Assembly: GCF_010548275.1 (NCBI RefSeq)
Contig: NZ_JAAGLT010000012.1
Location: 161,023-225,022, forward strand
Direction of reading: 5' to 3'
Length of the DNA: 64,000 bases
Source of the DNA: Streptomyces sp. SID12488
GTDB taxonomy: Bacteria > Actinomycetota > Actinomycetes > Streptomycetales > Streptomycetaceae
Part shown: positions 1 through 8,591 of the stretch, piece after piece
Position numbering within the stretch: the first letter of the stretch is position 1
How the letters are laid out: each line of letters starts with the position of its first letter
The notes under the pieces: model-generated
The model's database searches: none
What the model was told of the DNA's origin: nothing
Seen by the model: only the letters and a program-made list of their open reading frames with translations
Made by a program: the position numbers and the translations under genes

Positions 1-303
1 TACCCGGGCTGCGGGCGGCAGTCGCCAGGCCTGTTCGGCGAGCCGGGACCAGCGCAGCAGCGCGGGGCCCGCGAGATAGCGGCCGTGCTCGTCGACCCAG
101 AGCAGACCGTTGAGCCGCAGGGTCTGGAGCAGTCGCAGCACGGTGGTCTTCGGCAGCCCGGAGGCGCTGACGATCTCACGGAGGGACAGCGCGGGCCTGA
201 CCTCGTCGAACAGTCCGAGAATGTCGATGGCCCGCTGGACGGTACGCATCCCCGCGGGCTCGAGCTCGCCGCCGGTCCCTGCCCCGGCTCCTGCGGCTGC
301 CAT
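1..303 (-). CDS. IclR-family transcriptional regulator, partial (N-terminus only)
   Basis: The frame runs off the left edge, so only about 101 N-terminal residues are present. The ATG at 303 is chosen because a strong AGGAGG-type ribosome site lies about 8 nt upstream. A winged-helix DNA-binding domain of the IclR type is readable: 'MRTVQRAIDILGLFDE' at about residue 19, followed by the recognition-helix stretch 'SGLPKTTVLRLLQTL'. The C-terminal ligand domain is missing, so the effector cannot be judged. It lies downstream of and in the same direction as the MarR gene of the pca cluster. IclR proteins of the PcaR/PobR type often control aromatic catabolism, but assigning that role here is inference. 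Confidence 0.85.
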   Translation of the reverse strand, partial: MAAAGAGAGTGGELEPAGMRTVQRAIDILGLFDEVRPALSLREIVSASGLPKTTVLRLLQTLRLNGLLWVDEHGRYLAGPALLRWSRLAEQAWRLPPAARV

Positions 304-376
304 CCCTGTTCCTCCTCGGCCCCGGACCGCCCGACGGTCCGGACGGCGGTCTCGCCCCCGCACGCTATCCGCTGCC

Positions 377-393
377 GGTCCGCTGGGCGGACC
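377..393 (-). terminator. short GC hairpin between the MarR and IclR genes
   Basis: GGTCCG (377-382) and CGGACC (388-393) form a perfect 6-bp stem with a 5-nt loop in the 111-nt gap between two minus-strand genes. It may be a weak terminator or attenuator; no T-tract follows. Confidence 0.3.
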
Positions 394-414
394 CGGCCTG
401 CCGTGGAAGTGGGC

Positions 415-879
415 TCAGCGCGGGGTGGCGAGTGGTTCAGCCGGGTTGCGCAGCCCTTCCGCCGCGTCGGCGACGCGCTGGATGAGGTCGAGGAAGACGG
501 TCTGTTCACCGGCGGAGAGCGGGGCCAGGAAGACCTGGTTCATCCGGGCCGTGCGCACGGTCAGCTTGCGGTGCGCGCGCACCCCGTCGTCCGTGGGGCG
601 CAGCAGGGAGCGGCGGCCGTCCTCCGGGTCGCGGACCTTGTCGATCAGGTCGCGGCGGCCGAGCCTGCTGACGACCTCGGCGACCGTGGACCGGTCGAGG
701 CCCACCCGCTCCCCGACCGTGCGCTGGTCGAGGCCCGGTTCGGCGACCAGCGCGTTCAGGACCGCGAACTGCGGCGAGGTGATCTTCTCGGAGACCATCG
801 CGTTCCACAGCAGGTAGTGCGCCTGCTGGAGTCGCCGGGCGAGGTGCCCGGGGTGGGTGGAGAGGTCCACCGCGGCCAT
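415..879 (-). CDS. pcaV: PcaV-like MarR-family repressor of protocatechuate catabolism
   Basis: A 154-residue MarR winged-helix protein. The ATG at 879 is chosen over upstream codons because AGGAG sits 8 nt before it. The body shows the MarR core: 'SPQFAVLNALVAEPGLDQRTV', then the recognition region 'GLDRSTVAEVVSRLGRR' and the wing 'DPEDGRRSLLRPT'. In S. coelicolor PcaV, a MarR protein that represses the pca operon and releases DNA on binding protocatechuate, Arg15 is essential for ligand and DNA binding and His21 lies in the pocket. Here Arg is at residue 15 and His at residue 21. The gene is divergent from pcaH, the classical repressor-operator layout. Identification rests on motif and context. 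Confidence 0.88.
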   Translation of the reverse strand: MAAVDLSTHPGHLARRLQQAHYLLWNAMVSEKITSPQFAVLNALVAEPGLDQRTVGERVGLDRSTVAEVVSRLGRRDLIDKVRDPEDGRRSLLRPTDDGVRAHRKLTVRTARMNQVFLAPLSAGEQTVFLDLIQRVADAAEGLRNPAEPLATPR

Positions 880-919
880 GTCCGCTCCTGGGGTCGTCTT
901 CTTCAGATCACAGAATTTC

Positions 920-946
920 GTTGGTGTACTGACGATACAACCCAAC
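920..946. promoter_or_regulatory. candidate PcaV operator (imperfect inverted repeat) near its own start
   Basis: GTTGG (920-924) with TGTA (925-928) faces TACA (936-939) and CCAAC (942-946), an imperfect inverted repeat about 40 nt upstream of the MarR start. The position suits autoregulation. The repeat arms are offset by 1-2 nt, so this is tentative. Confidence 0.4.
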
Positions 947-1051
947 GGCCGCCGTGTCTTCAACTGCCTCACACAGCCTCTACCAGCGGTTCTACTACTA
1001 CCCTTGACGACGAGACCGGCGAGTGACAGCGTGAGGGAAACCTTGCTGAAA

Positions 1052-1069
1052 TACTCAGTGCCCTGAGTA
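1052..1069. promoter_or_regulatory. palindrome upstream of pcaH, candidate repressor site
   Basis: TACTCAG (1052-1058), a TGCC spacer, then CTGAGTA (1063-1069): a perfect 7-bp inverted repeat about 30 nt before the pcaH start. MarR proteins bind such short palindromes; occupation here would block pcaHGBL transcription. Confidence 0.55.
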
Positions 1070-1099
1070 ATTGGGCTCGGAAGAGACTAGGAACTCCTC

Positions 1100-1873
1100 A
1101 TGGCTCTCACCCAGTCGGACATCGACGTCGAGGTCGGCGACCTCCAGGACGCCTACGACAAGACGGTCGCCGAAGGCGCGCCTGTACAGAACCATCCGCC
1201 GCGCGACTACGCCCCGTACCGCAGCTCGGTGCTGCGTCACCCGAAGCAGCCGCTGGTCGCGGTGAGCGGCGGGGACCCGGAGACGGTCGAGCTGTCGGGG
1301 CCCGTGTTCGGGGTCACTGACATCACCGACATCGACAGCGACCTCACGATCCAGCACCGGGGCGAGCCACTCGGCGAGCGCATCACCGTCTCCGGACGGC
1401 TCCTCGACCGGGACGGGCGGCCCGTGCGCGGCCAGCTGATCGAGCTGTGGCAGGCCAACGCCTCCGGCCGGTACGCCCATCTGCGGGACCAGCACCCGGC
1501 GCCGCTCGACCCCAACTTCACCGGTGTGGGGCGGGTCCTGACGGATGATCAGGGAGGGTACCGGTTCACCACGATCAAGCCGGGCGCGTACCCGTGGCGC
1601 AACCACACCAACGCCTGGCGGCCCGCACACATCCACTTCTCGGTCTTCGGCACGGCGTTCACCCAGCGGCTCGTGACGCAGATGTACTTCCCGAACGACC
1701 CGCTGTTCCGCTACGACCCGATCCTGCGCTCCGTCACCGACGAGGCCGCCCGAAGCCGTCTGGTCGCCGAGTACAACCACGACCTGTCCCAGCCCGAGTT
1801 CTCGCTCGGCTACGAGTGGGACATCGTCCTCGACGGTCCCTCCGCCACCCGGATCGAAGAAGGCCGCGACTGA
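1100..1873 (+). CDS. pcaH: protocatechuate 3,4-dioxygenase, beta subunit
   Basis: A 257-residue catalytic subunit of the intradiol dioxygenase that opens protocatechuate to 3-carboxy-cis,cis-muconate using non-haem Fe(III) and O2. The four expected iron ligands are visible: Tyr125 in 'QANASGRYAHL', Tyr164 in 'KPGAYPWRN', and His177 and His179 in 'RPAHIHFSVF'. The length suits the beta subunit, which carries an N-terminal extension compared with alpha. The ATG at 1100 follows an AGGA-type site. It is the first gene of pcaHGBL, divergent from the PcaV-like repressor, and its TGA overlaps the pcaG ATG by one base. The cytosolic enzyme would be an alpha/beta heteromultimer with PcaG. Confidence 0.96.
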   Translation: MALTQSDIDVEVGDLQDAYDKTVAEGAPVQNHPPRDYAPYRSSVLRHPKQPLVAVSGGDPETVELSGPVFGVTDITDIDSDLTIQHRGEPLGERITVSGRLLDRDGRPVRGQLIELWQANASGRYAHLRDQHPAPLDPNFTGVGRVLTDDQGGYRFTTIKPGAYPWRNHTNAWRPAHIHFSVFGTAFTQRLVTQMYFPNDPLFRYDPILRSVTDEAARSRLVAEYNHDLSQPEFSLGYEWDIVLDGPSATRIEEGRD

Positions 1874-2472
1874 TGAGCGTCTCCCAGAAGTCCCCGGAGT
1901 CCACGAAGCCCCGGGAGACCCTTCTCCCCACCCCCTCCCACACGGTCGGCCCCTTCTACGGCTACGCCCTCCCCTTCCCCGAGGGCGAGCAGGTCGCGCC
2001 GAAGGGCCACCCGGACACGATCACCCTCCACGGGTACGTCCTGGACGGCGAGGGCAACCCGATCCCCGACGCCCTGCTCGAGTTCTGGCAGGCGGCGCCC
2101 GACGGATCCCTGGCCGGTGCCCCCGGATCACTGCGCCGCGACCCGGTGACGGGCGGCTTCCTGGGGCGCAACGGCACCGACTTCACCGGCTTCGGGCGGG
2201 TCGCCACCGACGCCGACGGGCACTACGCGCTGTACACGCTGCCCCCGGGCAACGCCGGTCTGCCGTACGTCAGCGTGTGCGTGTTCGCGCGCGGTCTGCT
2301 GACCCACCTGTACACGCGCGCCTATCTGACGGACGGCGCCGATCCGCTGCTCGACTCCCTGCCGGCCGAGCGGCGCGCCACGCTGGTCGCCGCCGAGGGC
2401 GAGCGGCGCACGTACCGTTTCGACATCCGCCTTCAGGGCGAGGGCGAAACGGTCTTCCTGGAGTTCGAGTGA
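1873..2472 (+). CDS. pcaG: protocatechuate 3,4-dioxygenase, alpha subunit
   Basis: A 199-residue non-catalytic partner of PcaH. It has the same intradiol dioxygenase beta-sandwich fold, seen in 'TPSHTVGPFYGYALPF' near the N-terminus, 'LLEFWQAAPDG' and 'NGTDFTGFGRVATDADGHY', but the ligand tyrosines and the H-x-H of the beta subunit are not conserved, as expected for alpha subunits, which shape the substrate pocket. The ATG overlaps the pcaH stop (TGATG) and the gene ends in a GTGA overlap with pcaB, indicating translational coupling and balanced subunit synthesis. Confidence 0.95.
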   Translation: MSVSQKSPESTKPRETLLPTPSHTVGPFYGYALPFPEGEQVAPKGHPDTITLHGYVLDGEGNPIPDALLEFWQAAPDGSLAGAPGSLRRDPVTGGFLGRNGTDFTGFGRVATDADGHYALYTLPPGNAGLPYVSVCVFARGLLTHLYTRAYLTDGADPLLDSLPAERRATLVAAEGERRTYRFDIRLQGEGETVFLEFE

Positions 2473-3830
2473 CACCACCTGCCGATGCCGAGTCCGATGC
2501 CGACACGGGCCTGCTCTCCCCTGGGTGGGCCGGTTCCCCGGCGGCCTCCGCGACCAGCGACACCGCGTATCTGCGGGCGCTGCTCGACGCGGAGGCCGCG
2601 CTGACCCGGGCGCAGGCCGGGCTGGGGCTGGCGCCGGAGGAAGCGGCCACGGCGGTCGGCTCGGCAGCCGCCGAGGCCGCCGGCTTCGACGCGCGGTCGA
2701 TCGCGCTGCGCGCCCGGGCCGGCGGCAACCCGGTGATCCCGCTGGTCGCGGACCTGACGGCGGCGGTCGGCGCGGAGTACGGGCCCTACGTCCACCGGGG
2801 AGCGACCAGCCAGGACATCCTGGACACGGCGACGATGCTGGTCGCCGCCCGCACCCTGGACCTGGTCCTCACGGACCTCGACCGCACCGACCCGGCCCTC
2901 GCCCGGCTCGCCGCCGACCACCGCGACACCGTGATGCCGGGCCGCACGCTCACCCAGCACGCCGTGCCGACGACCTTCGGGCTGAAGGCGGCGGGCTGGC
3001 GCTCCCTGGTCCTCGACGCCCGGGACCGCCTGACGGCCGTACGCCACACCCTCCCCGCCCAACTCGGGGGCGCGGCAGGCACCTTGGCTGCTTTCACCGT
3101 GTTCGGCGCGGCCGAGGGCACTGTCGACACTCGGGCCCTGGTCGCTGCCTACGCCCGTGAACTCGGCCTCGCCGAGCCGGTGTTGCCCTGGCACACCCTG
3201 CGGACCCCGGTCGTGGATCTCGCCGGGGCGGTCGCCTTCACGGCCGGTGCCCTCGGGAAGATCGCCGCCGATGTACTGACACTGGCCCGTACCGAGATCG
3301 CCGAGGTGTCCGAGGGCAGCGGCGGGGGTTCGTCGGCGATGCCCCACAAGGCCAATCCGGTACGGTCGACGCTGATCGCCGCGGCGGCCCGGCGCGCGCC
3401 ACAGCTCGCGGCCACGCTGTACGGGGCATTGGTCGCCGAGGACGAGCGGCCGGCCGGTGCCTGGCACGCCGAGTGGGAGCCGCTCAGGGAGCTGCTCAGG
3501 GTGACCGGGGGCGCCGCCCGGGACGCCGTCGAGCTGACCGAGGGACTGCGCGTCCACGCGGACACCATGCGCCAACACCTGGGCCTCACGCACGGGTTGA
3601 TCGTCTCCGAGCGGCTGGCCGCGGAACTCGCGCCGGTGCTGGGACGGGCCCGTGCGAAGGCCCTGCTCACCGAAGTGGCCGCCCGTACCTACACCGAGGG
3701 TCGGTCGCTCGCCGAACTCCTCGCCGAGGAGCCGGAGTTGAAGGACCTGCCCCTCGACGACCTGACCGACCCCGCCCGTTACACCGGCTCCGCCGGCGCC
3801 CTCACCGACCGTGCTCTGGAGCGACCGTGA
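2469..3830 (+). CDS. pcaB: 3-carboxy-cis,cis-muconate cycloisomerase
   Basis: A 453-residue enzyme of the fumarase/aspartase superfamily that cyclises 3-carboxymuconate to 4-carboxymuconolactone, the step after PcaHG. The superfamily signature 'GSSAMPHKANP' is present, as is the earlier 'HRGATSQDILDTA' active-site region. The GTG at 2469 is taken as the start because it forms a 4-nt GTGA overlap with the pcaG stop; the open frame upstream of it merely overlaps pcaG. The gene ends in another GTGA overlap, with pcaL. The length is normal for bacterial PcaB. Confidence 0.95.
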   Translation: MTPPADAESDADTGLLSPGWAGSPAASATSDTAYLRALLDAEAALTRAQAGLGLAPEEAATAVGSAAAEAAGFDARSIALRARAGGNPVIPLVADLTAAVGAEYGPYVHRGATSQDILDTATMLVAARTLDLVLTDLDRTDPALARLAADHRDTVMPGRTLTQHAVPTTFGLKAAGWRSLVLDARDRLTAVRHTLPAQLGGAAGTLAAFTVFGAAEGTVDTRALVAAYARELGLAEPVLPWHTLRTPVVDLAGAVAFTAGALGKIAADVLTLARTEIAEVSEGSGGGSSAMPHKANPVRSTLIAAAARRAPQLAATLYGALVAEDERPAGAWHAEWEPLRELLRVTGGAARDAVELTEGLRVHADTMRQHLGLTHGLIVSERLAAELAPVLGRARAKALLTEVAARTYTEGRSLAELLAEEPELKDLPLDDLTDPARYTGSAGALTDRALERP

Positions 3831-4954
3831 CCGACAAGCTGCTGCACCACCGTGTCGAGGGCTCCGCCACCGCTCCCCCGCTGTTGCTCGGACCCTCGCT
3901 CGGAACGTCGTACGCCCTCTGGGACAAGGTGGCGCCCGAGCTGTCCGTCACCCATCGGGTGGTCCGCTGGGACCTGCCCGGGCACGGGGGTTCGGCGCCC
4001 GGCCTGATCGGTCCCGGAGCCACTGTCGGCGATCTGGCCGCGCTGGTGCTGGCGCTCGCCGACTCGCTCGGGATCGACCAATTCGCCTACGCGGGCGTGT
4101 CGTTGGGCGGCGCGGTCGGTCTACATCTGGCCGTCCACCACCCGGAGCGGGTGTCGTCGCTCGCCGTTCTGTGCTCTTCGGCCCACTTCAACGGCAGCAA
4201 GCCCTGGGAGGAGCGGGCCGCGCTGGTGCGGAGCGAGGGGCTGGCCGGGCTCGCGGAGAGCGCCGACGCGCGCTGGTTCACACCCGGGTTCACCGTGCCG
4301 GAGCTGGTCGCGGATCACCGGAACGCCGATCCGGACGCGTACGCCGCCTGTTGCGACGCGCTGGGCGCCTTCGACCTGCGCGACAAGCTGGCCGGGATCG
4401 GCGCGCCCACGCTGGTCGTCGCCGGGCGGCAGGACCCGGCCACTCCCCCGGCCCATCTGCGGGAGATCGCGGACGCCGTGCCGGGTGCCACGCTCGTCGA
4501 ACTGCCCGGCGCCTCGCATCTGGCGGTCGCGCAGTGCCCGGAGGCCGTACTGGCCGCGCTGCGCCCGCACTTCGGGGCAGCGCCCCGGCGGGGCATGGAG
4601 GTGCGCCGGCAGGTACTCGGCGACACCCACGTGGACCGGGCGCAGGCACGGCAGACGCCCTTCACAGCCCGCTTCCAGGACTTCATCTCGCGCTACGCGT
4701 GGGGCGAGATCTGGACCGACCCGACGCTCACCCGGCGCGAACGCAGCATGATCACGCTCACCGCCCTGGTCGCCCACGGCCACTACGACGAGCTGGCGAT
4801 GCACGTTCGCGCGGCCCGCCGCAACGGGCTCACCCCCGAGGAGATCGGCGCGGTGCTGCTCCAGACGGCCGTCTACTGCGGGGTCCCGGCGGCCAACTCG
4901 GCGTTCGCGGCGGCCCAGCGCGTACTGGCGGAGGAGGACGGTTCGGAAGGGTGA
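3827..4954 (+). CDS. pcaL: fused 3-oxoadipate enol-lactonase / 4-carboxymuconolactone decarboxylase
   Basis: A 375-residue two-domain enzyme. Residues 1 to about 250 are an alpha/beta hydrolase (PcaD-like enol-lactonase) with nucleophile elbow 'GVSLGG', an acidic region 'GRQDPATPP' and catalytic His in 'PGASHLAV'. Residues from about 260 are a carboxymuconolactone decarboxylase (PcaC-like) with 'QDFISRYAWGEIWTDPTL' and 'HVRAARRNGLTPEEIGAVLLQ'. This fusion, called PcaL, is established in actinomycetes. It converts 4-carboxymuconolactone to 3-oxoadipate. The GTG start overlaps the pcaB stop. No pcaI, pcaJ or pcaF follows; the 275 nt downstream hold no gene I can recognise. Confidence 0.95.
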   Translation: MTDKLLHHRVEGSATAPPLLLGPSLGTSYALWDKVAPELSVTHRVVRWDLPGHGGSAPGLIGPGATVGDLAALVLALADSLGIDQFAYAGVSLGGAVGLHLAVHHPERVSSLAVLCSSAHFNGSKPWEERAALVRSEGLAGLAESADARWFTPGFTVPELVADHRNADPDAYAACCDALGAFDLRDKLAGIGAPTLVVAGRQDPATPPAHLREIADAVPGATLVELPGASHLAVAQCPEAVLAALRPHFGAAPRRGMEVRRQVLGDTHVDRAQARQTPFTARFQDFISRYAWGEIWTDPTLTRRERSMITLTALVAHGHYDELAMHVRAARRNGLTPEEIGAVLLQTAVYCGVPAANSAFAAAQRVLAEEDGSEG

Positions 4955-5229
4955 TCCTGCCGGTCGGGGCCTCAGTAGCGTCGCGCGTGTGGTTGCGGCC
5001 CTGAACTGAGCCTTCACGGAAGCGAGTTGCGGCTCGCCAGAGACCCCCTCGCACCGGTCGTCTCCACCCGCGCCCCGTTGCCGCCGGTGCGGGCGGGCGC
5101 GCTCTCGCGGATCGTGCACGTCGGCTCGGACGTACGAAGAGACCTACGACGACCGGCTGCGGAACGTCCGGAGAAGGCCACGGAGCGGATACGCCGGGCC
5201 TGACCACCCGCACCCGGCGCCCCCGCAGG

Positions 5230-7911
5230 TCAGCGAAGTCCCCGTCCGTTGTCCAGGACCTCCCGTGCCTTGGCGACCAGGCCGTCGGCGCCGCACGACT
5301 TGGCCAGGGTCAGCCCGCGTTGGATCTCGGCGACCGAGCGGGCGGCGATGCCGTACTCGACGCGGGCCGCGGCGTGTTCGTACTGGCAGGGGGACGCCTC
5401 CAGATAGGCGACCGCCTGAGCGGCCAGGCGTACCGCCCGCTGGCCGGTCTCCAGGGCCGCCGCGCAGCGCAGGGCCTCACCGATGGCGGTGTCCGTGCCG
5501 AAGCGTTCGGCGTACCGGCGGGCGTCGGCGACCAGCACGGCGGCCCGCAGGGGGTCCTCCACGGCCAGCGCGCGGGCCAGGTCGACGGCCCAGGTGGCGA
5601 GCACCGGGTTGTGGAATCCCCGCCCGGTCGCCGCCTTCTCCGCGGCCTCCAGTTCGTTGATGCCCTCCTTGGTGCGGCCGACGGCGATGAGCAACCGGCC
5701 GCGTACCGCGCGGGGTTCGGGCAGCACGATGGTGGACGGATATGGCGGGGCGAAGCCGTACTGCTCGGCGACCGCCCAGGCCTCCTGGACATGACCGCGG
5801 GCGAGCAACGTGTCGACGAGGTTGCACGTCGCCGACCAGTACAGGGGCAGGCCACGCCCGACGCGTTCGGCGAGACGCAAGGACTCGCGCAGGGACGTCT
5901 CGGCCTCTCTGAGGCGACCCCGCCTGCGGTGCCCGAGACCGACGTACGCATGGGCGAGGGAGAGGTGGCCGCCGCTCCAGCCCGCCGTCTCGTAGGCGCG
6001 CAGGGCCTCCGTGTAGAGGGCCTCGGCACGGTCGAGACGGTCGGCGTAGGCATATGAGCAGGCCAGCATCAGCAGCAGTTCGATGCCCCACTCGGGGTCG
6101 GTCCAGCCGAGTCCGGGGGCGAGACGACCGTTGACGAGGGCGCGGTCGCACACCTCCACGACCTCCTCGGCGTTCTCACCGTGGGCCATGGCGTCGAAGT
6201 CGCGCAGCATGAGCAGCGCGCGCTCGGAGTTGTCCCGGCCGCTGCAGGGGCGGGCCAGGTCGGCGAGGCGCTCGGAGCGGCCCGGAGCGGGCGCGTCGCC
6301 GCCGTGGAGGCACTCCAGCATGAACTGCGCGCCCTGCAGCCGCATGCGGGCAGGGCCCGGCTGGTGCCGGGCGGCCTCCTCCTCGACCGTGCGGACCGCT
6401 TCCTCCATCTGGTCGTTGTGCAGCAGGGCCTGGGAGAGGCGGACGATCGCGTCGACACGCAGGGCACCCTCCAGTCCGGGCAGCGCGAGCGCGGTCTGGA
6501 GGTGTCCGATGGTGGTGGCGGGCGCGGTGAGGAGGGTGACGCAGCCCAGTTCGTAGAGCACCTGCGCGTGGCTCTCGGGGCGGGGCGGTTCCAGCAGGGC
6601 GCGCTCCAGACAGCGGCGGGCCGCGTCCGGGGCACCGACCGCCTGGTGCTCGCGGGCGGCCTCGCGCAGCTGGTCGACGAGTTCCTCGTCGTCGTCCGGA
6701 TAGACGTGGAGGAGATGGCGGGAGGCCGCGGCGGCGCCCTTTCCGGACTCGGTGACGACCTGCGCGGCGATGCCGTGCATGGCGGTGCGCATGCCGTCCG
6801 GGATGGAGTCGTAGACGGCGGTGGCGATCAGCGGGTGGACGAACTCCAGGTCGCTGTGGGCGACTTGACCGGCCGCCAGGTGGGGTTCGGTGAGGATGCG
6901 GGCGGTGCAAAGGAGGTTGGCGCAGTGGTGGGCCTCGTCGTGGCTGAGGGTGGCCAGCCGGGCCACGAGGTCCACGGAGATGCCCGTACCGAGAATGGCC
7001 GCCGCCCAGGCGAAGCGGGTGGCTTCGACACCGAGGTCCTCCAGGCGGGCGACGAGGCCGCCGCCGCGGGCCGCGTTGTTGAGTTCGCGCAGTCGGCCGC
7101 AGGACGCCTCGACCGGCGCCAGTCCGGCGTCCTGGACCTTGGCGAGGAGTTCGACGGTCTCGTACGGGTTGCCGCCGGTGACCGCCCACACCTCGCGGCA
7201 GAACGGGGCGTCGGCGTGTGGGCCGAGGGTGGTGCGGGTGAGGCCGGCGGCGGCTGCCGGAGTCAGGGCGTCGAGCGAGGCGACGGGGCCGGCCGCCCGG
7301 GCGATGGCCTCCAGGTGGTCGGCACGGCTGCCGCTGGCCTCGCCCGGCCTGCGGGCGACCACGACGAGGACGGACAGGTCGTCGAGCCGCTCGGCGAACG
7401 CGGCCAGCCAGCGCAGGCTCTCCTGATCGGCCCAGTGGGCGTCGTCGATGAGCAGGACGAGCGGCCACTCACGCTTGGCGAGCCGCCGTACGGCCGCGAC
7501 CAGGCCGTCGCACACGCCCTGCGGGTCGGCCAGGCGGTCGCCGGGTTCCGTGATGCCGAGGGCGGGGCCGGCGATGTCGTACCAGTCGCCGAGGTATTCG
7601 CGGGCCTCCTCCGGCATCAGCGACAGGAGCGCGGGCTGCAGCAACTGGCGCACGACGTTGAAGGGGACGGACTTGAGGGTCTCGCCGCCGCGCACCGACC
7701 ACACCGTGCAGTTGCGCCGGTCGGCGATGCGCCGGGTTTCGGCCATCAGCGCGGTCTTGCCGAGACCTGCCTCGCCGGTGAAGAGCAACAGACTGCCCGA
7801 GGAGGAGTTGTCGACGCGTAGGGCGTCGATCGCCCGTTCCACGGCGGCGACTTGTGTGTCGCGCTCCCACAGGGCGGCAGATCCGGCCGTCCCGGGCGGT
7901 TCCTCCGTCAT
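5230..7911 (-). CDS. LAL-like AAA ATPase/TPR protein without LuxR DNA-binding domain
   Basis: An 893-residue protein. The ATG at 7911 is chosen because GGAGG lies 7 nt upstream. Walker A 'GEAGLGKT' is at residues 46-53 and Walker B 'LVLLIDDAHWAD' at about 151-162; the C-terminal two-thirds is helical, TPR-like repeat sequence. This matches the N-terminal ATPase and middle part of large ATP-binding LuxR-family (LAL/MalT-type) regulators. However, the protein ends at '...AREVLDNGRGLR', just where a LuxR helix-turn-helix of about 65 residues would normally begin, and no HTH remnant is visible downstream in any minus-strand frame. It may be a genuine HTH-less signalling ATPase or a truncated regulator. 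It converges on pcaL; a role in pca control is not shown. Confidence 0.8.
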   Translation of the reverse strand: MTEEPPGTAGSAALWERDTQVAAVERAIDALRVDNSSSGSLLLFTGEAGLGKTALMAETRRIADRRNCTVWSVRGGETLKSVPFNVVRQLLQPALLSLMPEEAREYLGDWYDIAGPALGITEPGDRLADPQGVCDGLVAAVRRLAKREWPLVLLIDDAHWADQESLRWLAAFAERLDDLSVLVVVARRPGEASGSRADHLEAIARAAGPVASLDALTPAAAAGLTRTTLGPHADAPFCREVWAVTGGNPYETVELLAKVQDAGLAPVEASCGRLRELNNAARGGGLVARLEDLGVEATRFAWAAAILGTGISVDLVARLATLSHDEAHHCANLLCTARILTEPHLAAGQVAHSDLEFVHPLIATAVYDSIPDGMRTAMHGIAAQVVTESGKGAAAASRHLLHVYPDDDEELVDQLREAAREHQAVGAPDAARRCLERALLEPPRPESHAQVLYELGCVTLLTAPATTIGHLQTALALPGLEGALRVDAIVRLSQALLHNDQMEEAVRTVEEEAARHQPGPARMRLQGAQFMLECLHGGDAPAPGRSERLADLARPCSGRDNSERALLMLRDFDAMAHGENAEEVVEVCDRALVNGRLAPGLGWTDPEWGIELLLMLACSYAYADRLDRAEALYTEALRAYETAGWSGGHLSLAHAYVGLGHRRRGRLREAETSLRESLRLAERVGRGLPLYWSATCNLVDTLLARGHVQEAWAVAEQYGFAPPYPSTIVLPEPRAVRGRLLIAVGRTKEGINELEAAEKAATGRGFHNPVLATWAVDLARALAVEDPLRAAVLVADARRYAERFGTDTAIGEALRCAAALETGQRAVRLAAQAVAYLEASPCQYEHAAARVEYGIAARSVAEIQRGLTLAKSCGADGLVAKAREVLDNGRGLR

Positions 7912-8591
7912 CCCGCTACCTCCCCAAGTCGCCTGAACGACGTACAGAACCCGAGAGTAGCCGTCAGGCTGCCGCAGTGGAGGGGGTCCGCGCAGGTATT
8001 GCCGGGACGAGTGACAGGGAGTGCGACAGGGCGACGCGGCGGGACCGCCACCAGCCGCGTCGGGAAGGTTTTCGACAGCCAACAGCCCCTGGAACAAAGC
8101 TGGTTTTCCGTCATCGGCGGGTGCGCGTCCGCCCGTGGCACGCCCCCTCGGACCGCCTCGCCCGCGCCCCCGGGCAGGACTTCCCATGAGTGGGCCCGAG
8201 CGCTGCCCCGACCTGCGGACCCTCCGACCGGCGCGCTCCCGCAGGGCTCCGTTCGCGGGATCGGTGGGGAACTTCGTCGAGTGGTACGGGTCCGATGTCC
8301 ACGGCGACTTCGCGACGGTGATCCCGGCCGCGTTCCTTCGCGCCGGTGAGGGGGCGGCGAGGCCGGGATCTTGGTGAAAACGCATGCGCCACTCGTACTG
8401 GAGTTCCCCTTCCAGTCGGCCGCCGCAGCCCGTCGGCGGCAGAAGGGAGGTGCCGGTGCGGCTGGTGGTGGAGCGGGCCCGACCTCCCGTATCCCGCTAT
8501 CTCGGCATCTCGGCCCGGCTTTCCGCGCCTTTCCCGGCGGAAAGGGGACTCCTCTCATCCGCCTTTCACGCGAGCCTCATACGGTGGGGGC
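7912..8591. other. 680-nt stretch without an intact gene
   Basis: This stretch lies between the divergent LAL-like ATPase (-) and the DUF2510 gene (+). It should contain both promoters but I see no clear -35/-10 pair. Its only recognisable coding trace is the transporter remnant at 8186-8377. Confidence 0.6.
8186..8377 (+). pseudogene. remnant of an MFS (metabolite:H+ symporter) N-terminus
   Basis: An ATG-initiated frame of 63 residues containing 'FAGSVGNFVEWYGSDVHGD' followed by 'FATVIPAAFL'. This closely resembles the start of metabolite:H+ symporters (MHS family of the MFS), which typically read like 'ASVGNFVEWYDFGVYGYFAT' at the first membrane helix. After about 35 matching residues the frame stops and nothing resembling the remaining 11 helices follows, so I call it a relic. 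Such transporters (e.g. for aromatic acids) often sit beside pca genes; that link is inference. Confidence 0.6.

Noticed and set aside
4955..5229. Possible gene remnant between pcaL and the LAL-like gene
   Set aside because: Short frames here look vaguely protein-like but match no family I recognise and change frame; not enough to call.
6181..7821. 546-codon plus-strand frame inside the LAL-like ATPase gene
   Set aside because: Low-complexity Gly/Arg/Val composition, no start signals, and Walker motifs are on the other strand.
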